Assembly: GCA_964455935.1 (NCBI GenBank)
Contig: CAYVZU010000001.1
Location: 1-64,000 of the forward strand
Source of the DNA: CAYVZU01 sp964455935
Lineage (GTDB): Bacteria > Fibrobacterota > CAYVZU01
Length of the DNA stretch: 64,000 nucleotides
Direction: 5' to 3'
Every line of letters starts with the position of its first letter. Position 1 is the stretch's first letter. Positions 44,741 through 54,247 of this stretch are shown here, one piece after another. The translations under genes and the position numbers were made by a program. The notes under the pieces are model-generated. The model saw only the letters and a list, made by a program, of their open reading frames with translations, had not been told where the DNA came from and ran no database searches.

Positions 44741-46486
44741 CTACTTCAATTTCATGATGTGCTCGCGGGCAACCGCCGACCACCAGCTTGCGGGGTTCAG
44801 CTTGATGTAGTTTGTGAAATGCTTGATCGCGTCCTGCTTCTTGCCGTTCTTCCAACAGGAGAGTGCCAGATTATACATGGGCCGCGGCTCGGCCGGAGCC
44901 AGGGATACGCTTCGGCTAAACGCCTCTTCGGCTTTGTCCCACTTTTCGCGTTGCGCGTGGATAATGCCCAGCCCAAACCAGGCTTCAGGGTCGTTTGACC
45001 CTTCCGTGCTGGTCTTGAGCTGCAGCGAGGAAAAGACTTCGTCAAACTGCTTTTGGTTGAATTGAAACATGGCGTACTTCAAGGGGACGATGACCTCGTT
45101 TTTGCCGGGCCCGATTTCGTGCTCGAACCAGGTTCGCACATCGCGACTTAGCAACCGGTAGCCTTTGGACTCGCTGAGCATCCAGATGGTGTAGTCCTTC
45201 ACAAAGCGCTGGCGCAATGCCCAGCCCGACTTGATGCCCGCGTATTCCTTGATTTGATTGTAGCTATACATCACCTTTTTCTCTTCGTCGATATCGATGC
45301 GAAATTCCACCACGGCACTGATCACGGAGACATCCGCTCCCATGACAGGCATCAGCGGAATGACCAGGGCGTTGTTCTTCCAATCGTAGAGGCCGTTTCC
45401 CTTGCCCGGGACCAGAAGAACAGCCGGTCTGCCGATGTTGGCCACGCGGTCATTGCGGTACAGGTAAGGATCGAATTCATCGACGCGATCGAGAACCTCG
45501 GCCACCGCCTCGGGTGTTATCATATCCTGCATTCCGTGGAGCACCGAAATCGGCTCGCACCGGCACCGGTTTGAACTGAGCTTGGTCAGGTCGCGGATGT
45601 AATCGATCTCTTCTCCAAGCCGGAGACTGACTTCGGCGGGCGTGAGCAGCGAAGATTCTTCGGTCACCTTCTCCAGATCTTCTCTCAGTTTCCGGACGCG
45701 TTCACGGCTGTCCACGGTCTTTCGAATTTTCTCGTCGACTTTGGATCCAATGAGCCGCACGTTTCCCTCGGTCACATTCTGGCCCATCTCTCCGATATAC
45801 GAATTGCAGCGCTCGCCCAGGGATTCAAGTTCTTTCTCTTTCTGGATGTGCGTGCGTTTCTCATCCAGATTCATAAAAACGCCGCGGGCGATGCTCCGTT
45901 TTCGCAGAAGACTTTCGAGAAGCATGCTTTCGCGCACGCAGAATTGCTCGGCCTTTCCCTTGTATTGCTCGAAAAGGGCGTTGGAAAAATTGCCCCGCCG
46001 CGACAGAACGTCGCGAATCGTCTTGGTATACAGGTCCGCGCGCGCGCGTTGTAGGTTCTCGACCTCCTCGGCCAGTTTCGCAAGCTCGCGTTCCCCGGCC
46101 GCAATGGCTGCTTTAATGGCATTTCGCTTATTGAAATTGAGCAGGATTTTATACTGACGCTGAATCCAGCTCGAAAGAAAGTGAAGCCCGGAAGAATCCT
46201 CGTCTTTTTTCTTAAGCAGCGCCTCGACTTTTCCGCGCGCGGGGGACTCTTTTTCCAGAATGGCCAAATCGAATACGCCAAAATCGATGATCTGACGTGG
46301 TCCGGAAAGGTCAATTTCTTCTTTTTGCGGACCGCCGGCCTGGTTGCGCACGAATTCCGACACAAAACGCCAATACAAGGCGTTCGCCTCATACAGGGCC
46401 TTATGGTCCTTGGGGTCGGCCCGAAGCCGCTGAAGAATGTCGTTTTCCTGCGAGGCAGGGGTATTGGCTTCCGGAGTCTCGCTCAC
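44741..46486 (-). CDS. Coiled-coil and TPR protein, unknown function
   Basis: A 581-residue cytoplasmic protein. The N-terminal is low-complexity; about 115-280 are long coiled coils (AIAAGERELAKLAEEVENL, then RERVRKLREDLEKV). A middle mixed domain at about 300-460 contains CRCEPISVLHG and a basic region. Two TPR-like units sit at about 480-575 (EAWFGLGIIHAQREKWDKAEEAF, PMYNLALSCWKNGKKQDAIKHF). It is not a family I can name. It overlaps ftsY by 4 nt, so it is co-translated and may act in membrane targeting or a related complex. Confidence 0.72.
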   Translation of the reverse strand: MSETPEANTPASQENDILQRLRADPKDHKALYEANALYWRFVSEFVRNQAGGPQKEEIDLSGPRQIIDFGVFDLAILEKESPARGKVEALLKKKDEDSSGLHFLSSWIQRQYKILLNFNKRNAIKAAIAAGERELAKLAEEVENLQRARADLYTKTIRDVLSRRGNFSNALFEQYKGKAEQFCVRESMLLESLLRKRSIARGVFMNLDEKRTHIQKEKELESLGERCNSYIGEMGQNVTEGNVRLIGSKVDEKIRKTVDSRERVRKLREDLEKVTEESSLLTPAEVSLRLGEEIDYIRDLTKLSSNRCRCEPISVLHGMQDMITPEAVAEVLDRVDEFDPYLYRNDRVANIGRPAVLLVPGKGNGLYDWKNNALVIPLMPVMGADVSVISAVVEFRIDIDEEKKVMYSYNQIKEYAGIKSGWALRQRFVKDYTIWMLSESKGYRLLSRDVRTWFEHEIGPGKNEVIVPLKYAMFQFNQKQFDEVFSSLQLKTSTEGSNDPEAWFGLGIIHAQREKWDKAEEAFSRSVSLAPAEPRPMYNLALSCWKNGKKQDAIKHFTNYIKLNPASWWSAVAREHIMKLK

Positions 46487-47418
46487 GCACTCATCTCCCG
46501 GGTTGCCGCATTGTCGAACAGCGCCCGGCTGAATTCACCCGCATCGAATGGCTGAAGATCGTCGGCCCCCTCGCCCACGCCAATCATCCGCACCGGCAGC
46601 TTCAATTCCTTCTGCAGCGCCAGGATCATTCCGCCCTTGGCCGTCCCGTCAAGCTTTGTCACCGCCGCTCCCGTGCAGCCCACGGCCTGACTAAAGACCC
46701 GGGCCTGGGTCAGCGCATTCTGGCCGGTCGTCGCATCGATCACAAGCAGCGTCTCGTGCGGATAGGCCGGATCGAATTTCTTCAACACCCGATCGATTTT
46801 CTTGAGCTCTTCCATCAGGTTCGATTTGGTGTGCAGCCGGCCCGCTGTATCGATCAGGAGCACATCGACGGCCCGGGCGCGCGCCGCGGCAACGGCGTCG
46901 TATACGACCGACGCGGGATCCGAACCATCCTGGTGACGAATCAGACCCGCCTCGGCTCTTCCGGCCCACAACTCGAGCTGCTCTCCGGCCGCCGCCCGGA
47001 ATGTATCGGCCGCGGCCAGCAGAACCTTCTTTCCGTTGGACGTGAATTGCCGGGCCATTTTACCGATTGTCGTTGTCTTGCCCACGCCGTTCACGCCGAC
47101 GACCAGAATGATCCACGGTTTTTGGTCCATGGCCACCTGCGCCTGCTCGCCCATCGCGATCCGGGCGATTTCGGCGCGCAAATAGTCCATTACAAAATTC
47201 ACGTCGCTGCGATGTTCTTCGCGCGCTTTCCGGGACAAACCCTGGATCAGTTCGGCGGCCAGGTCCACACCCACATCCGCCAGCAGGAGGCATTCCTCGA
47301 TCTGCGAAAGCGTTTCTTCGTCCAGCTTGCCGCGACCCGTGACAACCGCGGCAATGCGGCCGAGGGTGCTCTCGCGCGTTTTGGACAGGCCCGCTTTGAG
47401 CCGTGAAAACCAATTCAT
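46483..47418 (-). CDS. ftsY: Signal recognition particle receptor FtsY
   Basis: A 311-residue FtsY, the membrane-bound SRP receptor GTPase for co-translational insertion. A short N-terminal and helical N domain (about 1-95, with ECLLLADVGVD) precedes the G domain. The G domain has GVNGVGKTTTIGK (about 108-120), AADTFRAAA (about 136), DTAGRLHTKSNLM (about 194), TKLDGTAKGG (about 257) and IGVGEGADDLQPFD near the end. The acidic A domain typical of many proteobacteria is missing, as is usual outside them. It is between mtaB and the TPR gene on one strand. Confidence 0.96.
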   Translation of the reverse strand: MNWFSRLKAGLSKTRESTLGRIAAVVTGRGKLDEETLSQIEECLLLADVGVDLAAELIQGLSRKAREEHRSDVNFVMDYLRAEIARIAMGEQAQVAMDQKPWIILVVGVNGVGKTTTIGKMARQFTSNGKKVLLAAADTFRAAAGEQLELWAGRAEAGLIRHQDGSDPASVVYDAVAAARARAVDVLLIDTAGRLHTKSNLMEELKKIDRVLKKFDPAYPHETLLVIDATTGQNALTQARVFSQAVGCTGAAVTKLDGTAKGGMILALQKELKLPVRMIGVGEGADDLQPFDAGEFSRALFDNAATREMSA

Positions 47419-47470
47419 TTTGCCGAGTCCTCCACGGAGGAAGATAATCCAAACAGGGAAAGCAAGTCCA

Positions 47471-48736
47471 TCAGGTCAGCCGCCTTCCCGTCTCATTCTC
47501 AGCCGGGTCCGCCTCGATCGTGCTGCCAGCCAGACGCAGAATCTTCACGGGATAAAACCGGTTCGCTTCCAGGCTTGCCGACGTACGGATTCGCACGCGC
47601 AGGTAATTTTCGGTGAACCCGCTCTTCTGCGCTGCATTCTCCACCAGCACAACATGATTCTGTCCCCATTGACGGGCTACGAATTCCCGGTGCTTGGCGG
47701 TCAGGATGCCGCGGATTCTGCGGCTGCGCTCCACCAAAACGGAATTTGGCAAACGGCCGGGAAGACCGGCTGCCACGGTTTTGGGCCGCGGCGAGAAACG
47801 GAACACGTGACCGTAATGAATCGGCAACTCCTCCACCCGCAGGCACGTCTCTTCGAATAATTCGTCCGTCTCTCCTGGAAAGCCCACGATCAGGTCGCAT
47901 CCAATACGCAGGCTGCTGTTGGCCTTGTGAATTGTCTTGAGCAGTTCACTTGCCTGGGAGATCTTGTTGGGACGGCCCATGCGCAGGAGAACGGGATCGG
48001 AAAAACTCTGAAAAGAAATATGGAGATGCGGACACACCTTGGGGTGCTTGGATACAAGCTCGATGAGCCGCGGCTCGATTCCCATGGGTTCGAGCGACGA
48101 GATTCGAAGGCGGAATTCACCCGGGATCTCCGCGGCCCGGCCCACCAGATCGGCCAGTCGCGTCCCTGCGTGCTCGTATAGGCCCAGATGGGTTCCCGTC
48201 AGCACGATTTCCTTTGCGCCGGACGCTACCAGGCCGCCGATCTGTTCCAGAATGCTCTCACACGGCCACGAACGCGGCGCCCCGCGCACAAACGGCACAA
48301 TGCAATACGAACAGAAGCAATCGCATCCTTCCTGGATTTTCACAGAAGGACGAGTCCGGTCCCGGGCCCTGTTTTCCGCGGGCGCGCCGGAGTCCGTCAA
48401 ACCAGCCCCGGCCAACAACTCGGGAAGCCGGTGCTTCTCCTTGTTTCCAATTGTCAGCACGACGGATTCCAAGTCGCGAAACTGCCCGGCATCGCGTTCC
48501 ACGCCACACCCGGCAATCACCAGGCGCGCCAGAGGCTGTTCGGACGCAATCCGCCGCAGAAGCTGCCGCGCCTTTGCGTCGCTGCGCGCCGTGACCGTAC
48601 ACGTATGAACGACCACAACATCGGCAGGATCGCCGAACGGAACGCAAGCCCAGCCGCACTCGCGGAAGCGCGCCGCAAGCTCTTCGGTCTCGCTCTGGTT
48701 TGTTCGGCAGCCGAAGGTGTAGAAGGAGATGCGCAT
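47471..48736 (-). CDS. mtaB: tRNA (t6A37-C2) methylthiotransferase
   Basis: A 421-residue MtaB of the radical SAM methylthiotransferase family, converting t6A37 to ms2t6A37 in tRNAs that read ANN codons. The N-terminal UPF0004 domain (ISFYTFGCRTNQSETEEL; CTVTARSDAKARQLLR; GCGVERD) gives the three auxiliary cluster cysteines. The radical SAM motif CDCFCSYC (CX3CX2C, about 145-152) follows, and a TRAM domain ends it (about 360-420). I chose ATG at 48736, since MRISFYTFGC is the normal start; the frame is open a further 16 codons upstream. Confidence 0.94.
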   Translation of the reverse strand: MRISFYTFGCRTNQSETEELAARFRECGWACVPFGDPADVVVVHTCTVTARSDAKARQLLRRIASEQPLARLVIAGCGVERDAGQFRDLESVVLTIGNKEKHRLPELLAGAGLTDSGAPAENRARDRTRPSVKIQEGCDCFCSYCIVPFVRGAPRSWPCESILEQIGGLVASGAKEIVLTGTHLGLYEHAGTRLADLVGRAAEIPGEFRLRISSLEPMGIEPRLIELVSKHPKVCPHLHISFQSFSDPVLLRMGRPNKISQASELLKTIHKANSSLRIGCDLIVGFPGETDELFEETCLRVEELPIHYGHVFRFSPRPKTVAAGLPGRLPNSVLVERSRRIRGILTAKHREFVARQWGQNHVVLVENAAQKSGFTENYLRVRIRTSASLEANRFYPVKILRLAGSTIEADPAENETGRRLT

Positions 48737-48793
48737 GATCAAGATAAAGAAAGAATTAGACAGGATAACACCAAATCCCGTCACATCCGTTTT

Positions 48794-50356
48794 TCAATGC
48801 TCAGCGTGAGCCTTAATTCGGCGGGGCTTCCCGCGTGGAGACTGCTCCTCCGAGATCAAGGCCAAGTCCAGCTGACGGCGCTCGGGATCACTGCGGGTGA
48901 CCATGACGTTTACCTCCTGACCAATCCGAAGCTCGGGTTTTCCCTTGCTGCCTTCCAGCGCCAGCGTGCGCGAGTTATAGTGCAGGTGCCACGGAAGATC
49001 GTCGCGCGGGATCAGGCCTTCCACGGGGATTTCCCGGAGCTGGACGAATACGCCAAAATCGGCGATGTGCGATACAAATCCCGAATATCGGTTGGACACC
49101 TTGTCGCGCATGAATTCGCAGGCCAGCCATTTATAGGCTTCCCGCTCCGCTTTCATGCTCAGCTGCTCGCGTTCGGAACAGTGGAAGCCCACCTTGTAAA
49201 GATCCGTGTCGCGGCGGCGCATTTTCTTCGACCGTTTTGCCGGGCCGGTCGTCAGAAGCCGCTTGAGCGCCCTATGCACAACCAGATCCGGGTAACGCCG
49301 GATGGGAGAGGTGAAATGGGTGTAGATCCGTGCGCCGATTCCAAAGTGACCGCGATTGCGGTGCTCGTATCGCGCTTTGGGCACGGTGCGCAGGAGCATC
49401 CGGTGAAGGACCGATGCGGCTGGGTGTTCCTGCAGCTTCACGATGACGCTTCGAAACCGCGAGGCCATATCTTTTCCGGTCACGGGCAGCTCCAGGGCCC
49501 GGCAAAGCTCATGAAACTCGTCCACATCCTCGGGAAGCGGGTGCTGGTGGTTGCGGTAAAGCATGGGAACCCCGGCCCGCGTAAGATGCGCGGCAACAGC
49601 CTCGTTGGCGGCCAGCATCCAGTCTTCCACAAGCCGGTTCGATTCCAGGACTTCGCGCTTGCGCAATTCCAGGGGCCGGCCCTCCCGGTCCACGATGACT
49701 TCATGCTCGGGCAGATCGAAGCTCAGGCCGCCGCGCTTCTCCCGCTCCCGGCGAAGTTCGAGGCCGGCCTTGTGCAGAAAACGAAGCGATTCGGCCAGCC
49801 AAGCCTCTTCGGGCACGAGGGCGCCGTCAAGAATGGATTGGGCTTCTTTGTAGGTAAGCCGTTTGCGGCTCCGGATAAGGCTGGTGGTGAACCGAACCTC
49901 TTCAATCCGCATTCCCCGTATGGTGAACAGGCACGAGACCGCGTAGCGGTCCTGCCCGGGCCGAAGCGAGCAGATATCGCATGTCAGCCGTTCGGGCAGC
50001 ATGGGCACAAATCCCCAGGGGAAATAATAGCTGTTGCTGCGCATGCGGGCTTCGCGATCCACGGGGCCGTTTTGGGCGACCCAGTGCGAAACATCGGCGA
50101 TGTGGACCCCGATCACGGCCGTTGCATCATCGGCGGTCTCCACCGAAAGGCCGTCGTCAAAATCACGGGCTATGTCGGGATCGATTGTGATGACATTGAG
50201 ATCACGCAGATCCATTCGGCCCTTCTCGGGCACGATATCCGCCGGGCGGCCAAGGCTCTTAAGAATCTTGGGCGGAAATGCGACCGGGAGATCGTGCCGA
50301 CGATAGAATTGCCGGACTTCTTTGGTGAAACGATCGATCGAATATTGGTTGCTCAA
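48794..50356 (-). CDS. rnr: RNase R/RNase II-type exoribonuclease without cold-shock domains
   Basis: A 520-residue RNB-family 3'-5' exoribonuclease. The catalytic motif IDPDIARDFDDG (about 57-68) carries the metal-binding Asps. ERLTCDICSLRPGQ, HFTSPIRRYPDLVVHRAL (about 352-369) and an S1 domain (about 415-490, with GFVSHIADFGVFVQL) follow. A basic tail ends the protein. Ordinary RNase R is about 700-800 residues and has two cold-shock domains before RNB; here only about 50 residues precede it. TTG at 50356 is the earliest possible start, since an in-frame TAG lies directly before it and the STAS gene ends 51 nt upstream. Confidence 0.9.
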   Translation of the reverse strand: MSNQYSIDRFTKEVRQFYRRHDLPVAFPPKILKSLGRPADIVPEKGRMDLRDLNVITIDPDIARDFDDGLSVETADDATAVIGVHIADVSHWVAQNGPVDREARMRSNSYYFPWGFVPMLPERLTCDICSLRPGQDRYAVSCLFTIRGMRIEEVRFTTSLIRSRKRLTYKEAQSILDGALVPEEAWLAESLRFLHKAGLELRREREKRGGLSFDLPEHEVIVDREGRPLELRKREVLESNRLVEDWMLAANEAVAAHLTRAGVPMLYRNHQHPLPEDVDEFHELCRALELPVTGKDMASRFRSVIVKLQEHPAASVLHRMLLRTVPKARYEHRNRGHFGIGARIYTHFTSPIRRYPDLVVHRALKRLLTTGPAKRSKKMRRRDTDLYKVGFHCSEREQLSMKAEREAYKWLACEFMRDKVSNRYSGFVSHIADFGVFVQLREIPVEGLIPRDDLPWHLHYNSRTLALEGSKGKPELRIGQEVNVMVTRSDPERRQLDLALISEEQSPRGKPRRIKAHAEH

Positions 50357-50407
50357 CTATGGTTTTCCTTTGTGTGCAGGCCGGGGCTGCCTCCGCATTG
50401 GGCGGCA

Positions 50408-51085
50408 TCATACATCGGCCAGGGCCTGATCCAGGGTATCAAAGACAGGAATCAAGGTTTGCAGATTCAGATTTTGGAACATTTCGGATACAAGGGCGTT
50501 GGGCGCGCAAATGCGCAGTTTTCCACCCGAGCTCCGCAGGATTTGGGCCAGACTGACCAAGGCGGAAATGGACATGCTGTCCAGATACGTCAGGCTTGTC
50601 ATTTCCAGAATGAACTGGTGATATGCGGTCATGGCCAGCAGCATTTTCTCTTTGAATCGGCGCGTGCCATTGGGCAGATCCATGAGACCCGAGAGGCGAA
50701 CAATACAAGCATTGCCGCACTGCTCAAGGGTCATATCGAACTTGATGTTTACGGCGTTGTTGCCAAAGAGGTGCTCCGCGGCGCGCTGCACCTGATTGCC
50801 GTCCCGCAGATGAAACAGGCGATCGAGCGAGGTGCTTCGAAAAAAATTCCGGGCTTCGCCATGCAGGCCGGTCACGACCGCATCGCCGCCGTTTTCACGG
50901 ACCTGCCGCAACGCCTCCACAAGCGCCCCGATTCCAGTGGAGTCGATGAATTCCAGCCTGGATGCATCGAAGGTAAGCTCCGTGGGGCCTGCGCCCAGTT
51001 TGTCGCGGACCATCTGCAGAAATGATTTGGATTCCTTGCGTGTAAATTGCACCGGCAAAACAATCTGAATTTCTGAATTTTCCAT
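50408..51085 (-). CDS. Tandem STAS-domain protein
   Basis: A 225-residue protein of two STAS domains. The first (about 1-100) has FIDSTGIGALVEAL with a Ser in the phosphorylated position. The second (about 112-222) has YLDSMSISALVSLAQ. STAS domains are anti-anti-sigma type partners that bind switch kinases. Neither a partner kinase nor a phosphatase is nearby. It lies between mutL and the exoribonuclease, 17 nt after mutL, in one run. It is likely a cytoplasmic signalling adaptor. Confidence 0.82.
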   Translation of the reverse strand: MENSEIQIVLPVQFTRKESKSFLQMVRDKLGAGPTELTFDASRLEFIDSTGIGALVEALRQVRENGGDAVVTGLHGEARNFFRSTSLDRLFHLRDGNQVQRAAEHLFGNNAVNIKFDMTLEQCGNACIVRLSGLMDLPNGTRRFKEKMLLAMTAYHQFILEMTSLTYLDSMSISALVSLAQILRSSGGKLRICAPNALVSEMFQNLNLQTLIPVFDTLDQALADV

Positions 51086-51102
51086 AGCAGGTCTTCCTTC
51101 TT

Positions 51103-52983
51103 TTATCGAAGAAAACGTTTGGCAATCTCATCCAGTGGCATACGTACCAGCGTGGGCCTGCCGTGAGGACAAGTGTAGGGATTACGGGTCGAAAACAACA
51201 TATCCACCAACGACACCATTTCCTCCAGTTTCAGCTCCTGGCCTGCTTTGATGGCCGCTCCACAGGCAAAGGATTTGGCGATCCGGTCGTCTGTCTCCGA
51301 GCGATCATCGGCCGACAGCAGCTGGCCGATCATGTCGCGCACCGTCATCTCGGCCGCGTTGATCGACACCGAAGGCGGAATACCGGAAATTGATATGCTG
51401 GTTCCGCCAAACGGCTTGATGTCGAAGCCCAGGCGCGCGAAGGATTCCAGCATGCTCTCGACCATTTCGTATTCAAGGACCCTGAGCTCAACCAACACAG
51501 GGAAGAGGAGCTGCTGCGAGGCCCCCGAAGGGCGCTTGAGTTCGTCGAGGGCGCGTTCGTAGAGGATTCGTTCGTGCGCCGCATGCTGATCGATCAGAAG
51601 CAGTCCGTTTTTAATCGGCGTAAGAATGTAGAGGCTATGGAGTTGAAAGTAGTTTGCGCCCATTTCCGGGCCGGCGCCCTGCGGGCCGGGCCCCGCGGAA
51701 TGGTCCGCGCTTGGGGCCGGTGGTTCGGGTGCACCGCTTTGGCCGGCTGCAAAACCCGTTGCCGTCTCCATGGCCGGCCCTTTCTTCAGACCTTGCGACA
51801 AATCGTGAGGTCCCCGGCTGTCTGTATTTGGATTTCCCCTGCCGGCGGACGCGGAGTATTGCGGCGGTGTCTCGCGCACGAAATCCAAAGTTGTTTGCGG
51901 CGACTCGTCGACCTGCGCCGGGTTTGGCGCGGGCGGCCCGGAGCTGAACGAAGCCGCGGCAAACTCCCCAATCCGAAGGGCCTTGGAAACCTGTGAATAG
52001 ATGACATCCAGGACGCGGCTCTCCTGCGAGAACCGAATTTCGCGCTTGGTCGGGTGCACATTGACGTCGATCTGTTCCGGATCGATCTGCAGGAACATGG
52101 CAAATCGCGCATACCGGTCGCGCGGCAACAGCGTGCCGTAGGCCCGCCTCACCACGGACTGCAGCCTGCGATCCGAAATGGCCCGCCCATTGACCCAGAT
52201 CCGCTGATCCCGCGAGGTAACGGCGGCCGCCTGGGGATGCCCCAAAAAAGCCTGCACGCCGATTCCATCCGCGGAATGAAGTACGGTCACGCTCTGTTCC
52301 AGCAAGCCTTTTCCCCAGACCGAAGCCAAGCGTTCTTCGTAGCCCGATGCAGGCGGCAGATCAAGAGCCTCGCGACCGTTATGGCGAACCGCAAATCCAA
52401 TGCGGGGAAACGCCAGGGCGATTTCCTCGATCGTCTCCAAAATCCGGCCGATCTCGGCCCGTTCGCTGCGCAGAAATTTCTTTCGCGCCGGCGTGTTGAA
52501 GAACAATTCGCTCACGGTCATGGTGGTTCCGCGATCCCGGCCGCAAGGGGCCGGAGGCCGGACCGCGCCGCCCTGGACCTCGATTTGGATGCCCTCGCGT
52601 CCGTCTGTTGAGGATTCGAGGCTGAATTGGCTGACCGCGGCAATACTGGCCAGCGCCTCTCCGCGAAAGCCCAGGCTTTGAATGCGGTACAGGTCTTTGC
52701 TGGATTCGATCTTACTGGTGGCGTGCGGCAGAATGGCCAGCTGCGCATCTTCGGCGCTCATGCCGCAGCCGTCGTCGGCCACGCGGATGAGCTCCAAACC
52801 GGCCCGGCGTATTTCAATCCGGATCTGCCGGCTGCCGGCGTCAATGGAGTTTTCCACCAATTCCTTGACGACCGAAGCCGGCCGTTCGATCACCTCGCCG
52901 GCCGCGATTTTTTCCACGGTTTCGGCCGAAAGCAGTTTGACGCGGCGCAAAGGGGTTTTGGAGGGTGTTTCAGGTTCCATCAT
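51103..52983 (-). CDS. mutL: DNA mismatch repair protein MutL
   Basis: A 626-residue MutL. The GHKL ATPase has motifs ENSIDAG (about 40-46), DDGCGM (about 70), SLGFRGEAL (about 103) and RDRGTTM (about 145). A proline/glycine-rich linker spans about 335-435. The C-terminal part has the endonuclease motif DQHAAHERILYE (DQHAx2Ex4E, about 473-484) and CPHGRPT (about 608), so it is the nicking type, as in bacteria without MutH. I chose ATG at 52983; an upstream TTG is the only alternative. It heads a six-gene minus-strand run. Confidence 0.95.
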   Translation of the reverse strand: MMEPETPSKTPLRRVKLLSAETVEKIAAGEVIERPASVVKELVENSIDAGSRQIRIEIRRAGLELIRVADDGCGMSAEDAQLAILPHATSKIESSKDLYRIQSLGFRGEALASIAAVSQFSLESSTDGREGIQIEVQGGAVRPPAPCGRDRGTTMTVSELFFNTPARKKFLRSERAEIGRILETIEEIALAFPRIGFAVRHNGREALDLPPASGYEERLASVWGKGLLEQSVTVLHSADGIGVQAFLGHPQAAAVTSRDQRIWVNGRAISDRRLQSVVRRAYGTLLPRDRYARFAMFLQIDPEQIDVNVHPTKREIRFSQESRVLDVIYSQVSKALRIGEFAAASFSSGPPAPNPAQVDESPQTTLDFVRETPPQYSASAGRGNPNTDSRGPHDLSQGLKKGPAMETATGFAAGQSGAPEPPAPSADHSAGPGPQGAGPEMGANYFQLHSLYILTPIKNGLLLIDQHAAHERILYERALDELKRPSGASQQLLFPVLVELRVLEYEMVESMLESFARLGFDIKPFGGTSISISGIPPSVSINAAEMTVRDMIGQLLSADDRSETDDRIAKSFACGAAIKAGQELKLEEMVSLVDMLFSTRNPYTCPHGRPTLVRMPLDEIAKRFLR

Positions 52984-53088
52984 GGGATGCTTTAACAAAA
53001 AGTCCGTTATTCAAACAGCCGGTTGCAACACAGACTGGACTTTTCGAGTTTGGAAAAAAAATGGCTGCAACAGTAGAGAGGTGGCTTC

Positions 53089-53173
53089 TGCGGAAGGGGG
53101 GATTTGAACCCCCACAGGTGTGACCCCGCTAGACCCTGAATCTAGTGCGTCTACCAAGTTCCGCCACTTCCGC
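53089..53173 (-). tRNA. tRNA-Leu (CAG)
   Basis: An 85-nt class II cloverleaf on the minus strand. The acceptor GCGGAAG pairs with CTTCCGC, the anticodon stem CTAGA/TCTAG carries the loop TTCAGGG (anticodon CAG), and a long variable arm follows. The T-arm is GGGGG-TTCAAAT-CCCCC. CCA is not encoded, in contrast to tRNA-Pro(GGG) in this window. 53174-53436 holds no gene that I can support. Confidence 0.95.
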
Positions 53174-53436
53174 GCGCAGACAAAATAAATTTACTCCAGA
53201 GATCCATCAATATATTTTGGATAACCCGAGTTATTTGGCGGCTTTGGGTTGCGGCCCTCTCTTGTCCGTCATCGGCGGCCGTCCTGGATTTGGGCGGACG
53301 CAACGTACTTTTCATGTACGCTTCCGGTGCCCGGATCTGCGGTTGGCCTCATTGGGCAGGCGCATGGGCACCCTTGATGACGAAGTTCCCCAAAAGCCCG
53401 GGTCTTAAAACCACCTTCGAAACAGGGGTCTGACGC

Positions 53437-53721
53437 ATGCTGTACCTTGCAATATCCCTCATTGCCTTCTCGATCGTGTTCGTCTTTTTCCTGGTGATCA
53501 CGCGCACCCTGGGTTCCGTTGTCAATCACCTAACAAAAATCGAATACTGGATTCTTCAGGAAATGGAGTTCCACAAAGAACAGGAAGAAATTCGCCGCGC
53601 CCTGGAGTCCGAAGAGCATGCGTCCGAGCCTTCGGATTCGGCCGAGCCAGTCGATCCGTTTCAGGCGCTCCAGCAGCTTCAAAAACTGGGCAAACCCAAG
53701 CCCATATCCAAAAAAGGGTGA
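53437..53721 (+). CDS. Small membrane protein with helical tail
   Basis: A 94-residue protein with one N-terminal transmembrane helix (about 3-27), a helical segment rich in Glu (HKEQEEIRRALESEE, about 46-60) and a proline-rich and basic end. It is a bitopic membrane protein with a cytoplasmic tail. No family is recognised. AGGGG stands upstream of ATG. Its TGA stop (53719-53721) is part of the repeat element that follows. Confidence 0.65.
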   Translation: MLYLAISLIAFSIVFVFFLVITRTLGSVVNHLTKIEYWILQEMEFHKEQEEIRRALESEEHASEPSDSAEPVDPFQALQQLQKLGKPKPISKKG

Positions 53722-53888
53722 CTGCTCAGGTCACAACGGGGAAGACCAACAACAAAGAGAAATCCAGAGCTGGGATGAAGGACACAGAGGCGTTTTTGCC
53801 GGCGTAATCCTGCGCCGGAAAGATCCCGCTCTTCTCCGACCTCGGTGTCCTCTGTGGTTCGCCTTCGCTTTGAAGGCCGTGAGTAGCG
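53719..53888. repeat. Palindromic intergenic element (TAACTGCTCAGG family)
   Basis: It starts TGACTGCTCAGG at 53719 and ends CGTGAGTAG near 53878-53886. Interior arms GGACACAGAGG (about 53780) and CCTCGGTGTCC (about 53840), plus GCCGGCG/CGCCGG in the centre, pair up. Sequence and layout match the 178-bp element at 62175-62352 over most of their length. It lies directly after a stop codon and is non-coding. Confidence 0.7.
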
Positions 53889-53941
53889 GCAAAAAGGATT
53901 TGGGCTTTCGCGGCCGTGTTCCTCCAACCGCGTTGCAGGAT

Positions 53942-54247
53942 CTATCCGGCTTGCGTTATCCGAAAGAGCTTGCCAAGGCGGAATGCCCGCAAAAGCTCCA
54001 TGGCGTGCTCGGGAGGATTGACGATGATCAGTTTCTCCGCTTCGGCAGGTGATTGATTGCGGAGTTCGACCAGAAGGTTCACCAACACCGATCCCACCAG
54101 ATCGACATTGGAAAGATCCAGGCGGATCTGCTGATACTGTTTTGCCTCGATCAGGGCATTTTTTAGGGACGCCTTTGCAAATCGGTCGATCGACCCGATC
54201 ACCTTAAGCGTGCATACGCCGTTTTCGACGGTCTTTTCTATTTCCAC
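53942..54247 (-). CDS. Single STAS-domain protein
   Basis: A 101-residue STAS protein of the anti-anti-sigma type (SpoIIAA fold). The usual phospho-site DSSGL is replaced here by DLVGS (about 48-52), so Ser regulation is doubtful. The remaining fold pattern is intact (CTLKVIGSIDRFAKASLKNALIEA; LIIVNPPEHAMELLRAFRLGKLF). It is the second STAS locus in the window. It is cytoplasmic; the partner is not visible. Confidence 0.78.
   Translation of the reverse strand: MEIEKTVENGVCTLKVIGSIDRFAKASLKNALIEAKQYQQIRLDLSNVDLVGSVLVNLLVELRNQSPAEAEKLIIVNPPEHAMELLRAFRLGKLFRITQAG

Noticed and set aside
48188..51025. A 945-codon open frame on the plus strand
   Set aside because: It runs antisense through mtaB, the RNase R-like gene and the tandem STAS gene, all with clear family motifs. 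GC-rich codon use often leaves such empty mirror frames.
53145..53408. 87-codon plus frame
   Set aside because: It starts inside the tRNA-Leu gene and has no ribosome site.
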